A stretch of 64,000 nt of DNA from JAMZMI01 sp039944535 (GCA_039944535.1 JBDUYP010000001.1:434001-498000), one strand, 5' to 3'; counted from the stretch's first letter, positions 1 through 9,289 are shown. Translations and numbers: made by a program. The notes: generated from the sequence alone by a model not told the origin.

Positions 1-1
1 T

Positions 2-1081
2 GAAAATGCACTTTGGCCAAAATCAAATAAGATTCGCCTGAAGGCATCAGATTTTGATGGCCTGGACAAAGAAGAACTCAACGGGCTTTTCAAGAATATG
101 CCGGATGCCTTTGTGGAGTATCACGATGCGTTGATTGATTTTTATACTTACGATGGGGATAGCAAGGTGGAGCCGATTGAAGCCATCTCTTTGCAGGAAA
201 GTTCGATGGGCGATTTCGAGAAAGAAATGGAGTCAAAATTTGGTGAGTTTTTCGAGGAGATAGAGGCAAGTCAGCAGGATAAGGATATTTATTACAAATT
301 CCGGACGGGCATAATCGGGGGAAAAATGGATGACGGTGGTGATGAAGAGGATGGAGAAGTGGATTCTGTTCGGTTGGCACAAAAGCTTGATACCGTGAAT
401 TATGTGATCGATACAGATCATTTGGTGTCCAGCGTGGATAGGATCCAAAACAGATGGGCCGATATAAAAAGTGATAATCTGGAGTTTTTGAACAAAACGA
501 GCAAGTACAATTTTAAGCTCCATGATGTCACCGTTTACAACGACGAGCTGGTGCATGAGATCAGCTTCACCCCGAAGCGTGGTGGCTTGTTTGAAGGCCG
601 CATGTTTGTCACCACAGATAGTTATGCCATTCTCCAGCTCGACTATGCCTTTGCCAAGGGCAAAACCACCGAGAATTTCAACTTACTGGGCATAGGACAT
701 TCTACAATATACCGTGGAGCACGGGTCAATTATGAGAAAGGAGATGGTGGATATTTTGTAAAATACATCTACGCCAACCAAAGGGAAACCGCCTCTGTGG
801 ATCGGGATTTCTCTATCATGAAGAAGCAGAAACGATTCTTCATAGATAAGGAGCTGAACGAAGCGAAAATGACCGTAGATATGGATTTTGACATTGACGT
901 TTACCTGGAGTTGCTGGTGCTGGGTAGGGAGGAGCTGGATGAGGAGGAATTTGAAAAATTTCGGCAGCCTCTGGTAACCCGCTTTAAAAAAGAAGCCGTG
1001 TACGATCCCGCCATGTGGACCAATCCATCGGTAATAGCACCGTCGGCAGAGCTGAAGAAGTACAAGAGGGGCGAGCAGTAA
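2..1081 (+). CDS. C-terminal part of a large Bacteroidota surface/carboxypeptidase-regulatory-like protein (partial)
   Basis: The frame is open from base 2 with no start in the window, so this is the 3' end of a longer gene; the ATG at 98 is internal. The visible ~359 residues hold an acidic stretch (about residues 75-90 from that ATG) and a beta-rich region with repeated aromatic and charged positions. The style resembles the C-terminal half of Bacteroidota proteins that carry an N-terminal carboxypeptidase-regulatory-like domain. No catalytic motif is visible. The family call is inference and weak; the open frame is certain. Confidence 0.5.
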   Translation, partial: ENALWPKSNKIRLKASDFDGLDKEELNGLFKNMPDAFVEYHDALIDFYTYDGDSKVEPIEAISLQESSMGDFEKEMESKFGEFFEEIEASQQDKDIYYKFRTGIIGGKMDDGGDEEDGEVDSVRLAQKLDTVNYVIDTDHLVSSVDRIQNRWADIKSDNLEFLNKTSKYNFKLHDVTVYNDELVHEISFTPKRGGLFEGRMFVTTDSYAILQLDYAFAKGKTTENFNLLGIGHSTIYRGARVNYEKGDGGYFVKYIYANQRETASVDRDFSIMKKQKRFFIDKELNEAKMTVDMDFDIDVYLELLVLGREELDEEEFEKFRQPLVTRFKKEAVYDPAMWTNPSVIAPSAELKKYKRGEQ

Positions 1082-1132
1082 GAAATCTTTGCTGTATAAA
1101 TTCAGTAAAGCGTTTTATCTCCCTATGTCTGA

Positions 1133-1549
1133 TCAATTCGCTTCCGCGTATTTCTTGAAATTATCTAGTATGGCTTGCCAGCCGCCTTGCTGCACTTCCA
1201 CAGAATTTTGAGATTCAGCTTCGAAAATCGTGGTGACCGTGGTTTTGCCCTCTGACTCTCCAAAAGTCACCCAAACTTTACGACCATCTTCGATGGTGTA
1301 GGTTAGTTTTTTGAACTCTTCTACCTCGTCGTATGTGGAAGTGAAGTCAAACCCAAAACTTCCGTCTTTTGCTTCCATGCGCGCGACGTATTTTCCACCT
1401 ACTCTCAGGTCGTTCGAAGCAGACGGGCAGCACCACGACGGATCAGCAAAATTCCATTGAGTGATGTGCTCGGGCTGAGTGTAATATTCCCAGGCTTTGT
1501 TTTTATCAGCAGCTATGGTTGCCGTTACGGTGATTTTTATTGCGGTCAT
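1133..1549 (-). CDS. SRPBCC (AHSA1-type) domain protein
   Basis: This 138-residue protein has the START/Bet v1-like pattern of the AHSA1 family: an N-terminal strand followed by AWEYYTQPEHITQWN, a central GGKYVARMEAKDGS turn and a C-terminal helix ending GGWQAILDNFKKYAE. Such proteins bind hydrophobic ligands in a deep cavity, and their individual roles are usually unknown. It is the third gene of an arsR-SRPBCC-SRPBCC operon, only 3 bp after the neighbouring paralogue. The Trp-Gln-x-Ile-Leu-x-Asn-Phe ending is typical of the family. Confidence 0.85.
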   Translation of the reverse strand: MTAIKITVTATIAADKNKAWEYYTQPEHITQWNFADPSWCCPSASNDLRVGGKYVARMEAKDGSFGFDFTSTYDEVEEFKKLTYTIEDGRKVWVTFGESEGKTTVTTIFEAESQNSVEVQQGGWQAILDNFKKYAEAN

Positions 1550-1552
1550 ATG

Positions 1553-2056
1553 TTATTTACTTAGGGTTGATAATAGCTCATCTAGCGATTCCATGGCGAT
1601 GGTAATACCTTCTTTCATTCCCATTTTAATGATCATTTCTAGTTGATCCAAAGAATCGTATTTTATGATATTTGTTACCAGGGTATGGTCTCCCATTTCA
1701 TCAAAGTTGGCTTTCCAGTTGGCACGCGGCATGGCGGTGTTTATTGTTCCGTCTGGGTGACAAAATGCATCCAGGCCAACGTAGCTATCTTTTGGCACAA
1801 TTTTCTTATAGTCTAATCTGCCTAGGTGCTCATCGCCTTCCGGACTCACCATGGCATAGAGCCAGTGACCACCTTCCCTAAAGTCCATAGATTTGGTTTT
1901 GGCTGTCCATGGTTTTGGCGCCCACCACTGATCCAGTATTTCACTATCCGTGTAAGCTTGCCATACGAGTTTTTTTCCGGCAGCAAACTCGCGTTTTATC
2001 GTGATTGAATGGTTTTCTTTGTCTGCTATAAAGTCAAATTGAAGTTCGCTTTTCAT
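1553..2056 (-). CDS. SRPBCC (AHSA1-type) domain protein
   Basis: A 167-residue AHSA1-family protein. It shows the typical TDSEILDQWWAPKPW motif (about residues 36-50), the FREGGHWLYAMVSPEG turn and a C-terminal amphipathic helix (MKEGITIAMESLDELL). The start codon overlaps the stop of the upstream arsR gene in an ATGA arrangement (2053-2056), so the two are translationally coupled. In this common three-gene arrangement the ArsR protein regulates SRPBCC genes. Substrate unknown. Confidence 0.87.
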   Translation of the reverse strand: MKSELQFDFIADKENHSITIKREFAAGKKLVWQAYTDSEILDQWWAPKPWTAKTKSMDFREGGHWLYAMVSPEGDEHLGRLDYKKIVPKDSYVGLDAFCHPDGTINTAMPRANWKANFDEMGDHTLVTNIIKYDSLDQLEMIIKMGMKEGITIAMESLDELLSTLSK

Positions 2057-2373
2057 TTCTTTTGATTTTTAAGGTTTGCTAATACATTATCCAGTTGATT
2101 AAAGCGCGATTCCCATATTTTACGGAATTGTTCCAACCACTTGTCTATTTCTTTCATTTTCTCAAGTTCTAATTGATAGAAGATCTCTCTACCCTGTTGG
2201 TCTTGCTTAACCAGCTCACATTCAGTGAGGATGCGGAGGTGTTTTGATACGGCCTGCCGACTGACATCAAAGTGATTTGCCAGCGCATTGGGTGTCATGG
2301 CATGAATGGCGATAAGTGCAATGATGGCTCGTCGTGTAGGATCTGCTATGGCTTGAAATACGTCTCTTCTCAT
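2053..2373 (-). CDS. ArsR-family winged-helix transcriptional regulator
   Basis: A 106-residue ArsR/SmtB regulator. Residues 1-20 (MRRDVFQAIADPTRRAIIAL) are the classic N-terminal helix. The recognition helix is FDVSRQAVSKHLRIL (about 38-52), followed by a wing with KQDQQGREIFYQL. No metal-binding Cys pair is present, so it belongs to the metal-independent group usually found beside AHSA1 genes. It leads the operon with the two SRPBCC genes, and an inverted-repeat cluster lies 20-50 bp upstream of its start. Confidence 0.92.
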   Translation of the reverse strand: MRRDVFQAIADPTRRAIIALIAIHAMTPNALANHFDVSRQAVSKHLRILTECELVKQDQQGREIFYQLELEKMKEIDKWLEQFRKIWESRFNQLDNVLANLKNQKK

Positions 2374-2391
2374 TAGCTTTAATATAAATCA

Positions 2392-2420
2392 GCAACTGAT
2401 TGGTTGCAAATATATGCAAC
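2392..2420. promoter_or_regulatory. Candidate operator for the ArsR-SRPBCC operon
   Basis: Two interlocked inverted repeats precede the arsR start at 2373: GCAAC (2392-2396) with GTTGC (2403-2407), and GTTGCA (2403-2408) with TGCAAC (2415-2420). A further degenerate copy of GCAACT-TTGGTT follows at 2416-2429. Placement just upstream of an autoregulated ArsR gene suggests its binding site. The symmetry is seen; the function is inferred. Confidence 0.5.
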
Positions 2421-2610
2421 TATTTGGTTTCTCAAAATAATGATAACAATTCTTATGCAATTCTTAGAAAAAAGGAGCTTTTGGAGCTGTTGGGAGTATT
2501 ATTTTCATGCAAAACCAATCCCGACTCTTTTTTCATCTCACTTGAGTACAAATACATGATATTGACTTGATTTAAGCCAGTTCAAAAAGAATTATGATAT
2601 TTAAGGTGTT

Positions 2611-3807
2611 ATGACAAAGCAGGTAAATTTTCTATTGGTCTTTCTTATCCTCTCGATACTGTCGTCTGCACAGCAGTTGTCATCTGATCAACTAGAGTTT
2701 ATCCAAAAAAATGCAGTCTCAATAAATAATGAAAACCGATACACGCAAGCGGATTGGTCTGCGATTGTAAATGAGGTCAAGGACTCACGATTGGTATTGC
2801 TGGGTGAGTTTAATCATGGCAGTAAGGAAGTTTTTCTCTCTCGTAATGAGCTTATAAAAGCATTGCACCACCAGCTCGACTTTGATCTGATTCTGTTTGA
2901 GTCTGGGTTAGGCGAAGTGGGGGTTGTTAATCTTCAAATGCGAGATGATGAAGGTGAAGGCCTGACCCGGGGGTTCTTTGGAGGTTGGCGAACGAAAGAA
3001 TTTGAAGATCTTTTGAGTTTCGCAGCACAAAATCAAATGGAGATAGCGGGGTTTGACGTGCAGCGCACGGGTAGTGTGTTCACCGATTTTTTTCAGCGCG
3101 AGCTGGGATTACAATTCGTCGAAGCAGAAAAGCAGTTTTTGGCACTTAAACCGGAGTTGGCTAATTATCGCTCAGACTATAGCTCCATAGAGCAGGAGGC
3201 CAGTGAATTGATACAGACATATGACCTCTTGAAAACTAAATATGATGGTGGAAAGGATTTGGTTTACAAGACGCTTGAAAATCGGATCACCTTTCTGAGC
3301 TATATGTTGGATTTTGTCAGGACAAAAGATTGGAATGAACGATGGAAAGCACGTGATCAGGCAATGGCGGAAAATATTAGGTGGCTCTTAAGTGAGGTCT
3401 TCGAACCAAACAGGAAAGCTATCATAATTGCTCACAATTTTCACATTTCGCGATACAACGAAAAGGAAGAAGTGATGGGTGAATTCCTCGCTGAAGAGTT
3501 TGGTGATCAGATGTATGTACTTGGCGTATTTGCCGGTAAAGGGTCGTATTCAGATAACTCAGGGGAGGAACAGGCTTTAATGGCTCCTGATAGCACAAAA
3601 CTTGATATAAAGCATATTGTAGCTGCAGATAGGTCGAGACTATCTTTTCTGGATATTCCTAAGAACCGGACCAAAGGCTCAGGTTGGTTATGGGAAACCA
3701 TTATCGTGAATGATACTTTTGTCGATCTTTCTGGATCAAATAGCCTGACTCTATCAAAATGCTTTGACGGTCTATTGCTCTTAGACGAGGTAAGCCCATC
3801 TAAATGA
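2611..3807 (+). CDS. Erythromycin-esterase-like family protein, secreted
   Basis: This 398-residue protein starts with a Sec signal peptide (MTKQVNFLLVFLILSILSSAQ). It then shows the family pattern: VLLGEFNHGSKEVFLSRNELIKAL (about 61-84), FDLILFESG and IIIAHNFHISR near residue 273. The Glu and His residues in LGExxHG and AHNxH match the catalytic motifs of erythromycin esterases. Most relatives of this kind are not macrolide resistance enzymes, so the substrate is unknown. It is a single gene convergent with paiB. Confidence 0.8.
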   Translation: MTKQVNFLLVFLILSILSSAQQLSSDQLEFIQKNAVSINNENRYTQADWSAIVNEVKDSRLVLLGEFNHGSKEVFLSRNELIKALHHQLDFDLILFESGLGEVGVVNLQMRDDEGEGLTRGFFGGWRTKEFEDLLSFAAQNQMEIAGFDVQRTGSVFTDFFQRELGLQFVEAEKQFLALKPELANYRSDYSSIEQEASELIQTYDLLKTKYDGGKDLVYKTLENRITFLSYMLDFVRTKDWNERWKARDQAMAENIRWLLSEVFEPNRKAIIIAHNFHISRYNEKEEVMGEFLAEEFGDQMYVLGVFAGKGSYSDNSGEEQALMAPDSTKLDIKHIVAADRSRLSFLDIPKNRTKGSGWLWETIIVNDTFVDLSGSNSLTLSKCFDGLLLLDEVSPSK

Positions 3808-3825
3808 TATTGGATTGAGGCTTAG

Positions 3826-4467
3826 CTAATTTTTAGGAAAAAGCAGATCTGCCCTCTGCTCCATCTCATCGGCAATCGCATCACTATCCGCATCTCCTCG
3901 TTCTCGTAGCTTTTTAATAATGTTATGATAGCTCTGCTCGTCTCTATCCTGACTGAGTTTGAAAACATTGTCAAGTGCGGTCACCTCAATCTCGAATGCC
4001 ACTATCGCCTTCATAATGCTCTCCATCTTTTCAGGGTCGAGATTGTCGTATGCTGTTGGGGAATCGGGGTTATTGTTTTCAAAGTGCAGGGAGATCTTCC
4101 TGAGCATGTTTTGGAGTGCCGCACCGCCTAAAAAATGGATGCTACCTCTGGCATGCACACTCATATAATTCCATGTAGAGGGAGTATGAGGGTTGCTATA
4201 CCATGTGCCGCTCACGTAGGTGTGATTTCCTGAAAAGACAGCCAGCACCTGATCGTTTTGCATGAAAGCCTTGTGATGATCCGTATTTCTCATGATGTGT
4301 CCACTGAGATAGGTCTTGGCCCCTCTTTCTTCAAAAAATAGAGGTACTTGCGTTGCTACGGGCTGGTTTGTATCATTCACACCAGACAAAAATGCAAACG
4401 GGTGTTTGGCGATGAAATCTTTTATGATCTCAGCGTTATTTTCTTTGTGGTACGGCAGGTCATACAT
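3826..4467 (-). CDS. PaiB-like FMN-binding protein
   Basis: A 213-residue PaiB-family protein (split-barrel FMN-binding fold). Characteristic motifs are MYDLPYHKENN at the start, HPFAFLSG, ATQVPLFFEE, LSGHIMRNTDHHK, FSGNHTYVSGTWYSNPHTPSTWNYMSVHARG. In Bacillus the pai locus affects sporulation and protease genes; for this homologue the role is unknown. It is convergent with the erythromycin-esterase-like gene, 18 bp apart. Confidence 0.88.
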   Translation of the reverse strand: MYDLPYHKENNAEIIKDFIAKHPFAFLSGVNDTNQPVATQVPLFFEERGAKTYLSGHIMRNTDHHKAFMQNDQVLAVFSGNHTYVSGTWYSNPHTPSTWNYMSVHARGSIHFLGGAALQNMLRKISLHFENNNPDSPTAYDNLDPEKMESIMKAIVAFEIEVTALDNVFKLSQDRDEQSYHNIIKKLRERGDADSDAIADEMEQRADLLFPKN

Positions 4468-4492
4468 AGCGCTAATTTATTATATGCTTTGA

Positions 4493-5485
4493 TCAACTAT
4501 CCCTTCGCTGGAGGTATCCTTTCACCAGACTGTTCAAAACCAGACTTCCCCCGACCTGATCGTTTTTGAAGATGGCATGAAGTTGATCGTAAGTGAGGTC
4601 TCCACTGATTTGATTTTGCCTGGCTATCCGCGCCAGCCGGTATTGCTCAATGATCATTTGGATAAGAAATACGAATACTCCAATGAGAGCTATGGCCAAT
4701 ATGATGCCCAGCACGTAGGGCATAATCATGATAGGCAGCAGCGGGTTGAAAACCTTCAGCACGCTCATCAATATGGACAGGAGAAACGCAATCACCGCAC
4801 ACCCTATCAGCACATTTCGTAGCATCAAAAAGCCTCTGCGCATTATCGCCCAAATGGACTTGAAATGCCTGAAAGTCACCGTGAGGAAATACCTGAGCGG
4901 GTTATTTATTTTGTTGATGAGATCCATGGAATAGCGCAGATGGGGATATCCTGTATAAGCCGTGTTGGGCAGGCGCTGCTCCTCGTCCAGCATGAGTATG
5001 ACAATTGGTTTGCCCAGCGTGGAGGCTGTCATGATTTCCGCATCGGTGAAGTTAGATTCACTCCTATTGCCCGGGATGGTCACCACGGCATCCGACTTTT
5101 TCATCATTTTACTGATTTTCTGGATCACTTCATTGTGCTCCATATCGGAGTAGGGCAGGTAATAGGCTTTTATGGGAAATCCGTCAATGGCTTCCTGTAT
5201 TTCTTTGGCAAAGTCCTCGTTTTCAAAATTGTAGGAAATAAACACCCTGATAGGTCGCCATCTGGTAAAGATCAGCGCCATCAGAATAGCAAGACTACCT
5301 GCAGCCGCCAGGCCGTAAAGAGAGTACTGGAAGATGGTAGAAAAAGTTGAAGTGGTGTTTGAGAATGCTTCTTCGGATCTGATAGTCGTTTCTTCATTGT
5401 AGTCATCATCAACGAAATATCTTACTGTTCGGTAGATGCCCACCACCATAGAGACGAAGAGAAAAATATAAAAAAGTTGCCGCAT
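4493..5485 (-). CDS. Membrane-anchored TIR-like domain protein
   Basis: This 330-residue protein has transmembrane segments near residues 3-20 and 52-74, then a cytosolic TIR/SEFIR-like domain starting at RVFISYNFENEDFAKEI (80-96). The domain contains KKSDAVVTIPGNRSESNFTDAEIMTAS and then PIVILMLDEE. Glu150 in FTDAEIM sits where TIR NADases carry their catalytic Glu. Two further hydrophobic segments (about 222-245 and 250-282) follow, then a cytosolic tail. A signalling or NAD-cleaving role is possible but not shown. No partner gene is adjacent: alkB and paiB flank it. Confidence 0.65.
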   Translation of the reverse strand: MRQLFYIFLFVSMVVGIYRTVRYFVDDDYNEETTIRSEEAFSNTTSTFSTIFQYSLYGLAAAGSLAILMALIFTRWRPIRVFISYNFENEDFAKEIQEAIDGFPIKAYYLPYSDMEHNEVIQKISKMMKKSDAVVTIPGNRSESNFTDAEIMTASTLGKPIVILMLDEEQRLPNTAYTGYPHLRYSMDLINKINNPLRYFLTVTFRHFKSIWAIMRRGFLMLRNVLIGCAVIAFLLSILMSVLKVFNPLLPIMIMPYVLGIILAIALIGVFVFLIQMIIEQYRLARIARQNQISGDLTYDQLHAIFKNDQVGGSLVLNSLVKGYLQRRDS

Positions 5486-5534
5486 GGGTTTGATTAATAA
5501 CTGCTACTAAGCTACAAAATCACAACTGATTTGA

Positions 5535-6677
5535 TCAGGCCAGCTCCCTGCCCAGGGGCAGTGTATCCTTATACATCTGGATTCGGCGGTGCATCACACG
5601 AAACCAAAGCGGCGGCAGCAGCGATAGCAGCATCATGCCCGGATATCCGGTAGGCATCTGCGGGCTCTCTTCGAAGTGCCGCAGGGACTGGTATTTTCTG
5701 CTGGCGATATAATGATGATCGGAGTGCCGGGAAAGCTCGAATAACATAAGCCTACCCAGGGGATGGTTTGAATTCCACGAATGTACCGGAGATGTGCGTT
5801 CGTAAACGTCTCCTTTCTTCTGCCGGCGCAATCCGTAATGCTCGATATAGTTGACTGTTTCCAGCAACAAAATGCCTAGCAATGCGCTGGCCATGAAGCT
5901 GAGTAAGGCTACAATGCCAAATACATAGCCAATGCCCGCCAACAGCACAATTTGGATGAACTGGAAGACCAACATCTCATTGTGGAAGCTAAAAAAGTGC
6001 TGCTTTTTGCGTTTTAGTTTTTCTGATTCCAGGTGCCAGGCCGAAAGCCAACTGCCTATGATGGAGCGGAAATAAAAGGCGTAAACCATTTCTCCATAGC
6101 GACTGGAAGCCGGATCATGATCGGTGGAGACGTTTTTGTGGTGCCCACGATTGTGCTCAATAAAGAAGTGCATATACAGACTGGTGAGCAGGAGCATTTT
6201 ACTCATCAGTTGCTCATACCATGTTTTTCTGTGTCCCAGCTCGTGCGCGGCATTAATCCCCAAAATGCCGCATGACAAACCAAAGGCGATGATCATGCCA
6301 ATGCGCACATACTGAGGTAAGTGCGCATCGGATACCTGAATCAGAAAATAGATCAATAGGGCATATTGAATGGGGACGAGCCCGTAAATCAGCAGGTCAT
6401 AAGCTTTGTCTTTTTTCACCAGTTCTTCTTCTACTTCGCTCAGGTTTTGAGTAGAGCCTTTGGTAAATAGCTCGATGAGCGGCAAACATCCAAAGAGGAA
6501 TACCAGAGCGAAATAAGAGAATATACCTGCGTAATGAATAGAAGCTGCAACAACAACGGGTACCAGATAGGCAAGGGCGTATTTGAGACTATTCATCATT
6601 AGAGGTTTGTAATGAAACTGGTATGATTTATCACTGTATAAACCATAACCTGAAAGCATCTGTTGGATTATCTCCAA
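5535..6677 (-). CDS. alkB: Alkane 1-monooxygenase (AlkB-type, integral-membrane diiron)
   Basis: The 380-residue protein has all the histidine boxes of membrane diiron hydroxylases: HELGH (145-149), EHNRGHH (174-180) and RHSDHH (317-322), plus the NYIEHYG motif (276-282) typical of AlkB. Several membrane helices (about 30-75, 95-115, 125-145, 240-270) surround them. It would hydroxylate the terminal carbon of medium-chain alkanes with electrons from rubredoxin. No rubredoxin gene is adjacent. Length is normal for the family. Confidence 0.9.
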   Translation of the reverse strand: MEIIQQMLSGYGLYSDKSYQFHYKPLMMNSLKYALAYLVPVVVAASIHYAGIFSYFALVFLFGCLPLIELFTKGSTQNLSEVEEELVKKDKAYDLLIYGLVPIQYALLIYFLIQVSDAHLPQYVRIGMIIAFGLSCGILGINAAHELGHRKTWYEQLMSKMLLLTSLYMHFFIEHNRGHHKNVSTDHDPASSRYGEMVYAFYFRSIIGSWLSAWHLESEKLKRKKQHFFSFHNEMLVFQFIQIVLLAGIGYVFGIVALLSFMASALLGILLLETVNYIEHYGLRRQKKGDVYERTSPVHSWNSNHPLGRLMLFELSRHSDHHYIASRKYQSLRHFEESPQMPTGYPGMMLLSLLPPLWFRVMHRRIQMYKDTLPLGRELA

Positions 6678-6707
6678 CCAAATTAAACTTTTTTGATAGC
6701 AAAAATC

Positions 6708-7778
6708 CTATTTAGACTTGAACTCTTTAAGCACTGGAAGGGCTTTGTTGTTAAAATCGAACAGTGCTTGATTCTCCCAGACAGAACCGTCGGATGCTTG
6801 ATCTCCTCTCCAGGCGATCAATTCAGCACCCCAATAGCAAAAACCTAAGCCATTTTCTAAATCGATCGTTAGATCTCTGATATCTGCTATGAATTTGCTT
6901 TGGCCTTCCGGCGAAGCGGGGTAATCTGATATCAATTGTTCGTTGATACCCACAATGTTGTTGGTCCAGTCATTCCAACTGAGCGTAAACGGATAAGCTG
7001 TCTCAGCAATAATGATTTCCTTTTCATGGCTTTCGCTCAGCGTGTTCATGGTATTTTGAAGGTTGATCAAAGACTTGCCATGCCATATGGGGTAGTAGGA
7101 CAATCCGATAATGTCATAATCGAGGGAACTCAGTTGATTGTAGAACCAGATAGACCCATCTATGCCGGCAAAATGAATGATGATTTTTGCGCCTGAGGAA
7201 TTGGCTCTTGTGGCCGCTATTCCCGCACTTATCAGTGCCTTGAAGTTTTCCTTGTTGCTGGAAATATTCCCCGTAGGGTGAAGGAAGCCGGAGTTGATTT
7301 CATTGCCGATCTGAATGTAGTCCGGATTCATCTCGCTCACTACCTTTTCGGTATAGCCATAAACCTCCTCTTTCAATTCACTTATGCTCATTCCTTGCCA
7401 TAGAACCGGCGTTTCCTGATGGCCTGGATCGGCCCATGTGTCCGAATAGTGAAGTGTGAGCCATGTTTTAAAGCCTCTTGATTTCAAGGTCTCCGAAAAG
7501 GTCTTTACCTCATCATAACCAGAATGCTCATCAGCTGGATTTACCCAAAGTTTTAATCGGATAGTATTCACGCCATTTGCTTTGAGAATATCGAGAAATT
7601 CTGCCTTTTGCCCCTCAGAGTCATGGAAGGTAGGGTTGGCACTTGATATATGAGGATAGGCGGATATATCTACAGCAGACACAAAATTATCGTTGTTAGG
7701 AGGCTCGATGGAGAGGTCATTTTTCTCACATGAAGTGAAAAGTGCAACAAAAATAAGGATGGATAATGCTTTGCTCAT
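6708..7778 (-). CDS. GH53 arabinogalactan endo-beta-1,4-galactanase, lipoprotein
   Basis: A 356-residue protein with a lipoprotein signal (MSKALSILIFVALFTSC, Cys17). The GH53 barrel shows FVSAVDISAYP, NTIRLKLWVNP, LTLHYSDTWADPG, the acid/base Glu in YIQIGNEINSG and the nucleophile Glu in IIIAETAYPF. It should cleave beta-1,4-galactan side chains of pectin-like polysaccharide at the cell surface. No SusC/SusD pair is nearby, so it is an isolated glycoside hydrolase gene. Confidence 0.9.
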   Translation of the reverse strand: MSKALSILIFVALFTSCEKNDLSIEPPNNDNFVSAVDISAYPHISSANPTFHDSEGQKAEFLDILKANGVNTIRLKLWVNPADEHSGYDEVKTFSETLKSRGFKTWLTLHYSDTWADPGHQETPVLWQGMSISELKEEVYGYTEKVVSEMNPDYIQIGNEINSGFLHPTGNISSNKENFKALISAGIAATRANSSGAKIIIHFAGIDGSIWFYNQLSSLDYDIIGLSYYPIWHGKSLINLQNTMNTLSESHEKEIIIAETAYPFTLSWNDWTNNIVGINEQLISDYPASPEGQSKFIADIRDLTIDLENGLGFCYWGAELIAWRGDQASDGSVWENQALFDFNNKALPVLKEFKSK

Positions 7779-7872
7779 TTTTAAGATTTGCGTAGTTCGG
7801 TGTAGTCCAACACGCCTGATCGCTCACCCATAAATTTAGCATAAATTACCAATGCCTTGGAGTGAGTTATGG

Positions 7873-8523
7873 CTATTCCTCTTTGATCAGCTCAGGAAAC
7901 CTCGCTTGGAATCTCTTTAGCCTCGGTACAGAAACGCTGCGAACGTATGGCTGATAGGGGTTGCGCTTTTCATAGTCCTGGTGGTACGCTTCTGCTTCCC
8001 AAAACTTCTCGAAGGGGACAATCTCTGTCGCGATAGGGTCTGAGTATGTACCGGAGGCGTCTAGTGAATCCCGATAAGCCTCTGCTATCATTTTCTCTTG
8101 TTCATTTTCATAGAAAATGATGGAACGGTACTGCAAGCCAAAATCGGGGGCTTGCCCGTTGACGGTGGTTGGGTTTTGTGAACCATAGTATATTTTTACG
8201 AGGGTTTTGAAACTTACCACTTCAGGATCGTAATAGACTTTTACCGCTTCGGCATGGCCAGTCTGTCCACCAGCTACTTGTCTGTATGTTGGGTTTTTCT
8301 CTTTGCCTCCGGAGTATCCTGAAACGGCTTCCTCCACGCCCGTGACGCTTTCGTAGATGGCCTCCACGCACCAAAAGCACCCACTGGCAAAGTAGGCTGT
8401 TTCCAGCTCTTGAAGCTCCGCTTTATTTGGTTTGGTGGTGGCCTCAGCGCTTTTGTCTTTTTGGCCGCTGGCACACTGCGTAAACATGAGACCGAGAAGT
8501 ATGATAGCTATAGTATGTCGCAT
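7873..8523 (-). CDS. msrA: Peptide methionine-S-sulfoxide reductase MsrA, lipoprotein
   Basis: A 216-residue MsrA preceded by a lipoprotein signal (MRHTIAIILLGLMFTQC, lipid-modified Cys17). The catalytic motif GCFWC has its nucleophilic Cys at 49. Downstream come GVxxxxSGYSGG, GHAEAVKVYYDP and the C-terminal YHQDYEKRNPYQPY that binds the methyl sulfoxide. It repairs Met-S-sulfoxide in envelope proteins. It is a single gene, divergent from the DUF2141 gene. Confidence 0.95.
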   Translation of the reverse strand: MRHTIAIILLGLMFTQCASGQKDKSAEATTKPNKAELQELETAYFASGCFWCVEAIYESVTGVEEAVSGYSGGKEKNPTYRQVAGGQTGHAEAVKVYYDPEVVSFKTLVKIYYGSQNPTTVNGQAPDFGLQYRSIIFYENEQEKMIAEAYRDSLDASGTYSDPIATEIVPFEKFWEAEAYHQDYEKRNPYQPYVRSVSVPRLKRFQARFPELIKEE

Positions 8524-8764
8524 AGTTTCTGTTTTGGTGATATAAACTTAATGAAAGTGGAAGTGTTGTGAATTGCAGAGCGGTTTGTGCTGAAGTGACA
8601 AGGCGAAGACATTTGGTGCTCGGGGAAAATGCCCTGACAAACCAGACGGGATCGTGGGTAGGGCGCTGGCCGCAGCGGAGAGCGCGGATATGGTAGAATG
8701 CGGAGGTGGCCGGTTCTCTCCTAAAGAAAAAACAACTTAGTTTTAGCCAAAGAATAAGTAGGCA
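8524..8764. other. Intergenic region between msrA and the DUF2141 gene
   Basis: These 241 bp separate two divergent genes and must hold both promoters. I see no repeat, hairpin or small gene I would defend; frames open here are shadows. Confidence 0.5.
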
Positions 8765-9181
8765 ATGATGAAAAAAGCGATGATATGTATGCTGGCGCTG
8801 CTGGCGGTGGGTGCTGCTGCGGCACAGGGAACGCTGAGTGTAGAGGTGACGGGAATCGAGCAGGCTGAGGGTCATATCATGGTGGCTGTGTATGGGCAGC
8901 ATCAGGAGTTTTTGGAGGAGGATTTTGTGCTGTCGTATAAGGCAAAGGTGGGGCTGGAGGCGGAGCAGGTTGTTGAGCTGGAGCTGAATTTTGGCCGATA
9001 TGCCGTGGCGATTTACCAGGATTTGGATGGTGACGCTGAGCTCGACACCAACTTCATAGGCATACCGAAGGAGCCATATGGGTTTAGCTGCAACTGCATG
9101 GGCGTGATGGGGCCGCCGGATTTTGAAAAGGCGTCTTTTGATTTCTCAAAAGACGGTCAGCAAATAACGATTTCTTTATAA
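8765..9181 (+). CDS. DUF2141 domain secreted protein
   Basis: A 138-residue protein with a signal peptide (MMKKAMICMLALLAVGAAAAQ). It is followed by the DUF2141 pattern GHIMVAVYGQHQEFL, YAVAIYQDLDGDAELDTNFIGIPKEPYGFS and FEKASFDF. The function of DUF2141 is not known. Two Met codons in a row (8765, 8768) could both start it. It is the first of three genes in the same direction, but about 108 bp separates it from the next. Confidence 0.85.
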   Translation: MMKKAMICMLALLAVGAAAAQGTLSVEVTGIEQAEGHIMVAVYGQHQEFLEEDFVLSYKAKVGLEAEQVVELELNFGRYAVAIYQDLDGDAELDTNFIGIPKEPYGFSCNCMGVMGPPDFEKASFDFSKDGQQITISL

Positions 9182-9289
9182 GCGCAGACGAAAATGAAAC
9201 CCCTCTAATATGAAGATGCTTAACTCGTTAGCAAGCACATACAGCATGGGGCATATTGTTTAATTCAACGGTAGTCAATAAATTCCGAC

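Noticed and set aside
2611..3807. Macrolide resistance (ere) gene
   Set aside because: Only the broad erythromycin-esterase family pattern is visible, with a signal peptide; resistance cannot be claimed.
8444..8902. 152-codon minus-strand frame over msrA and the DUF2141 start
   Set aside because: It overlaps two well-supported genes in other frames and has an amino-acid make-up (many His, Tyr, Leu, Arg) typical of a shadow frame.
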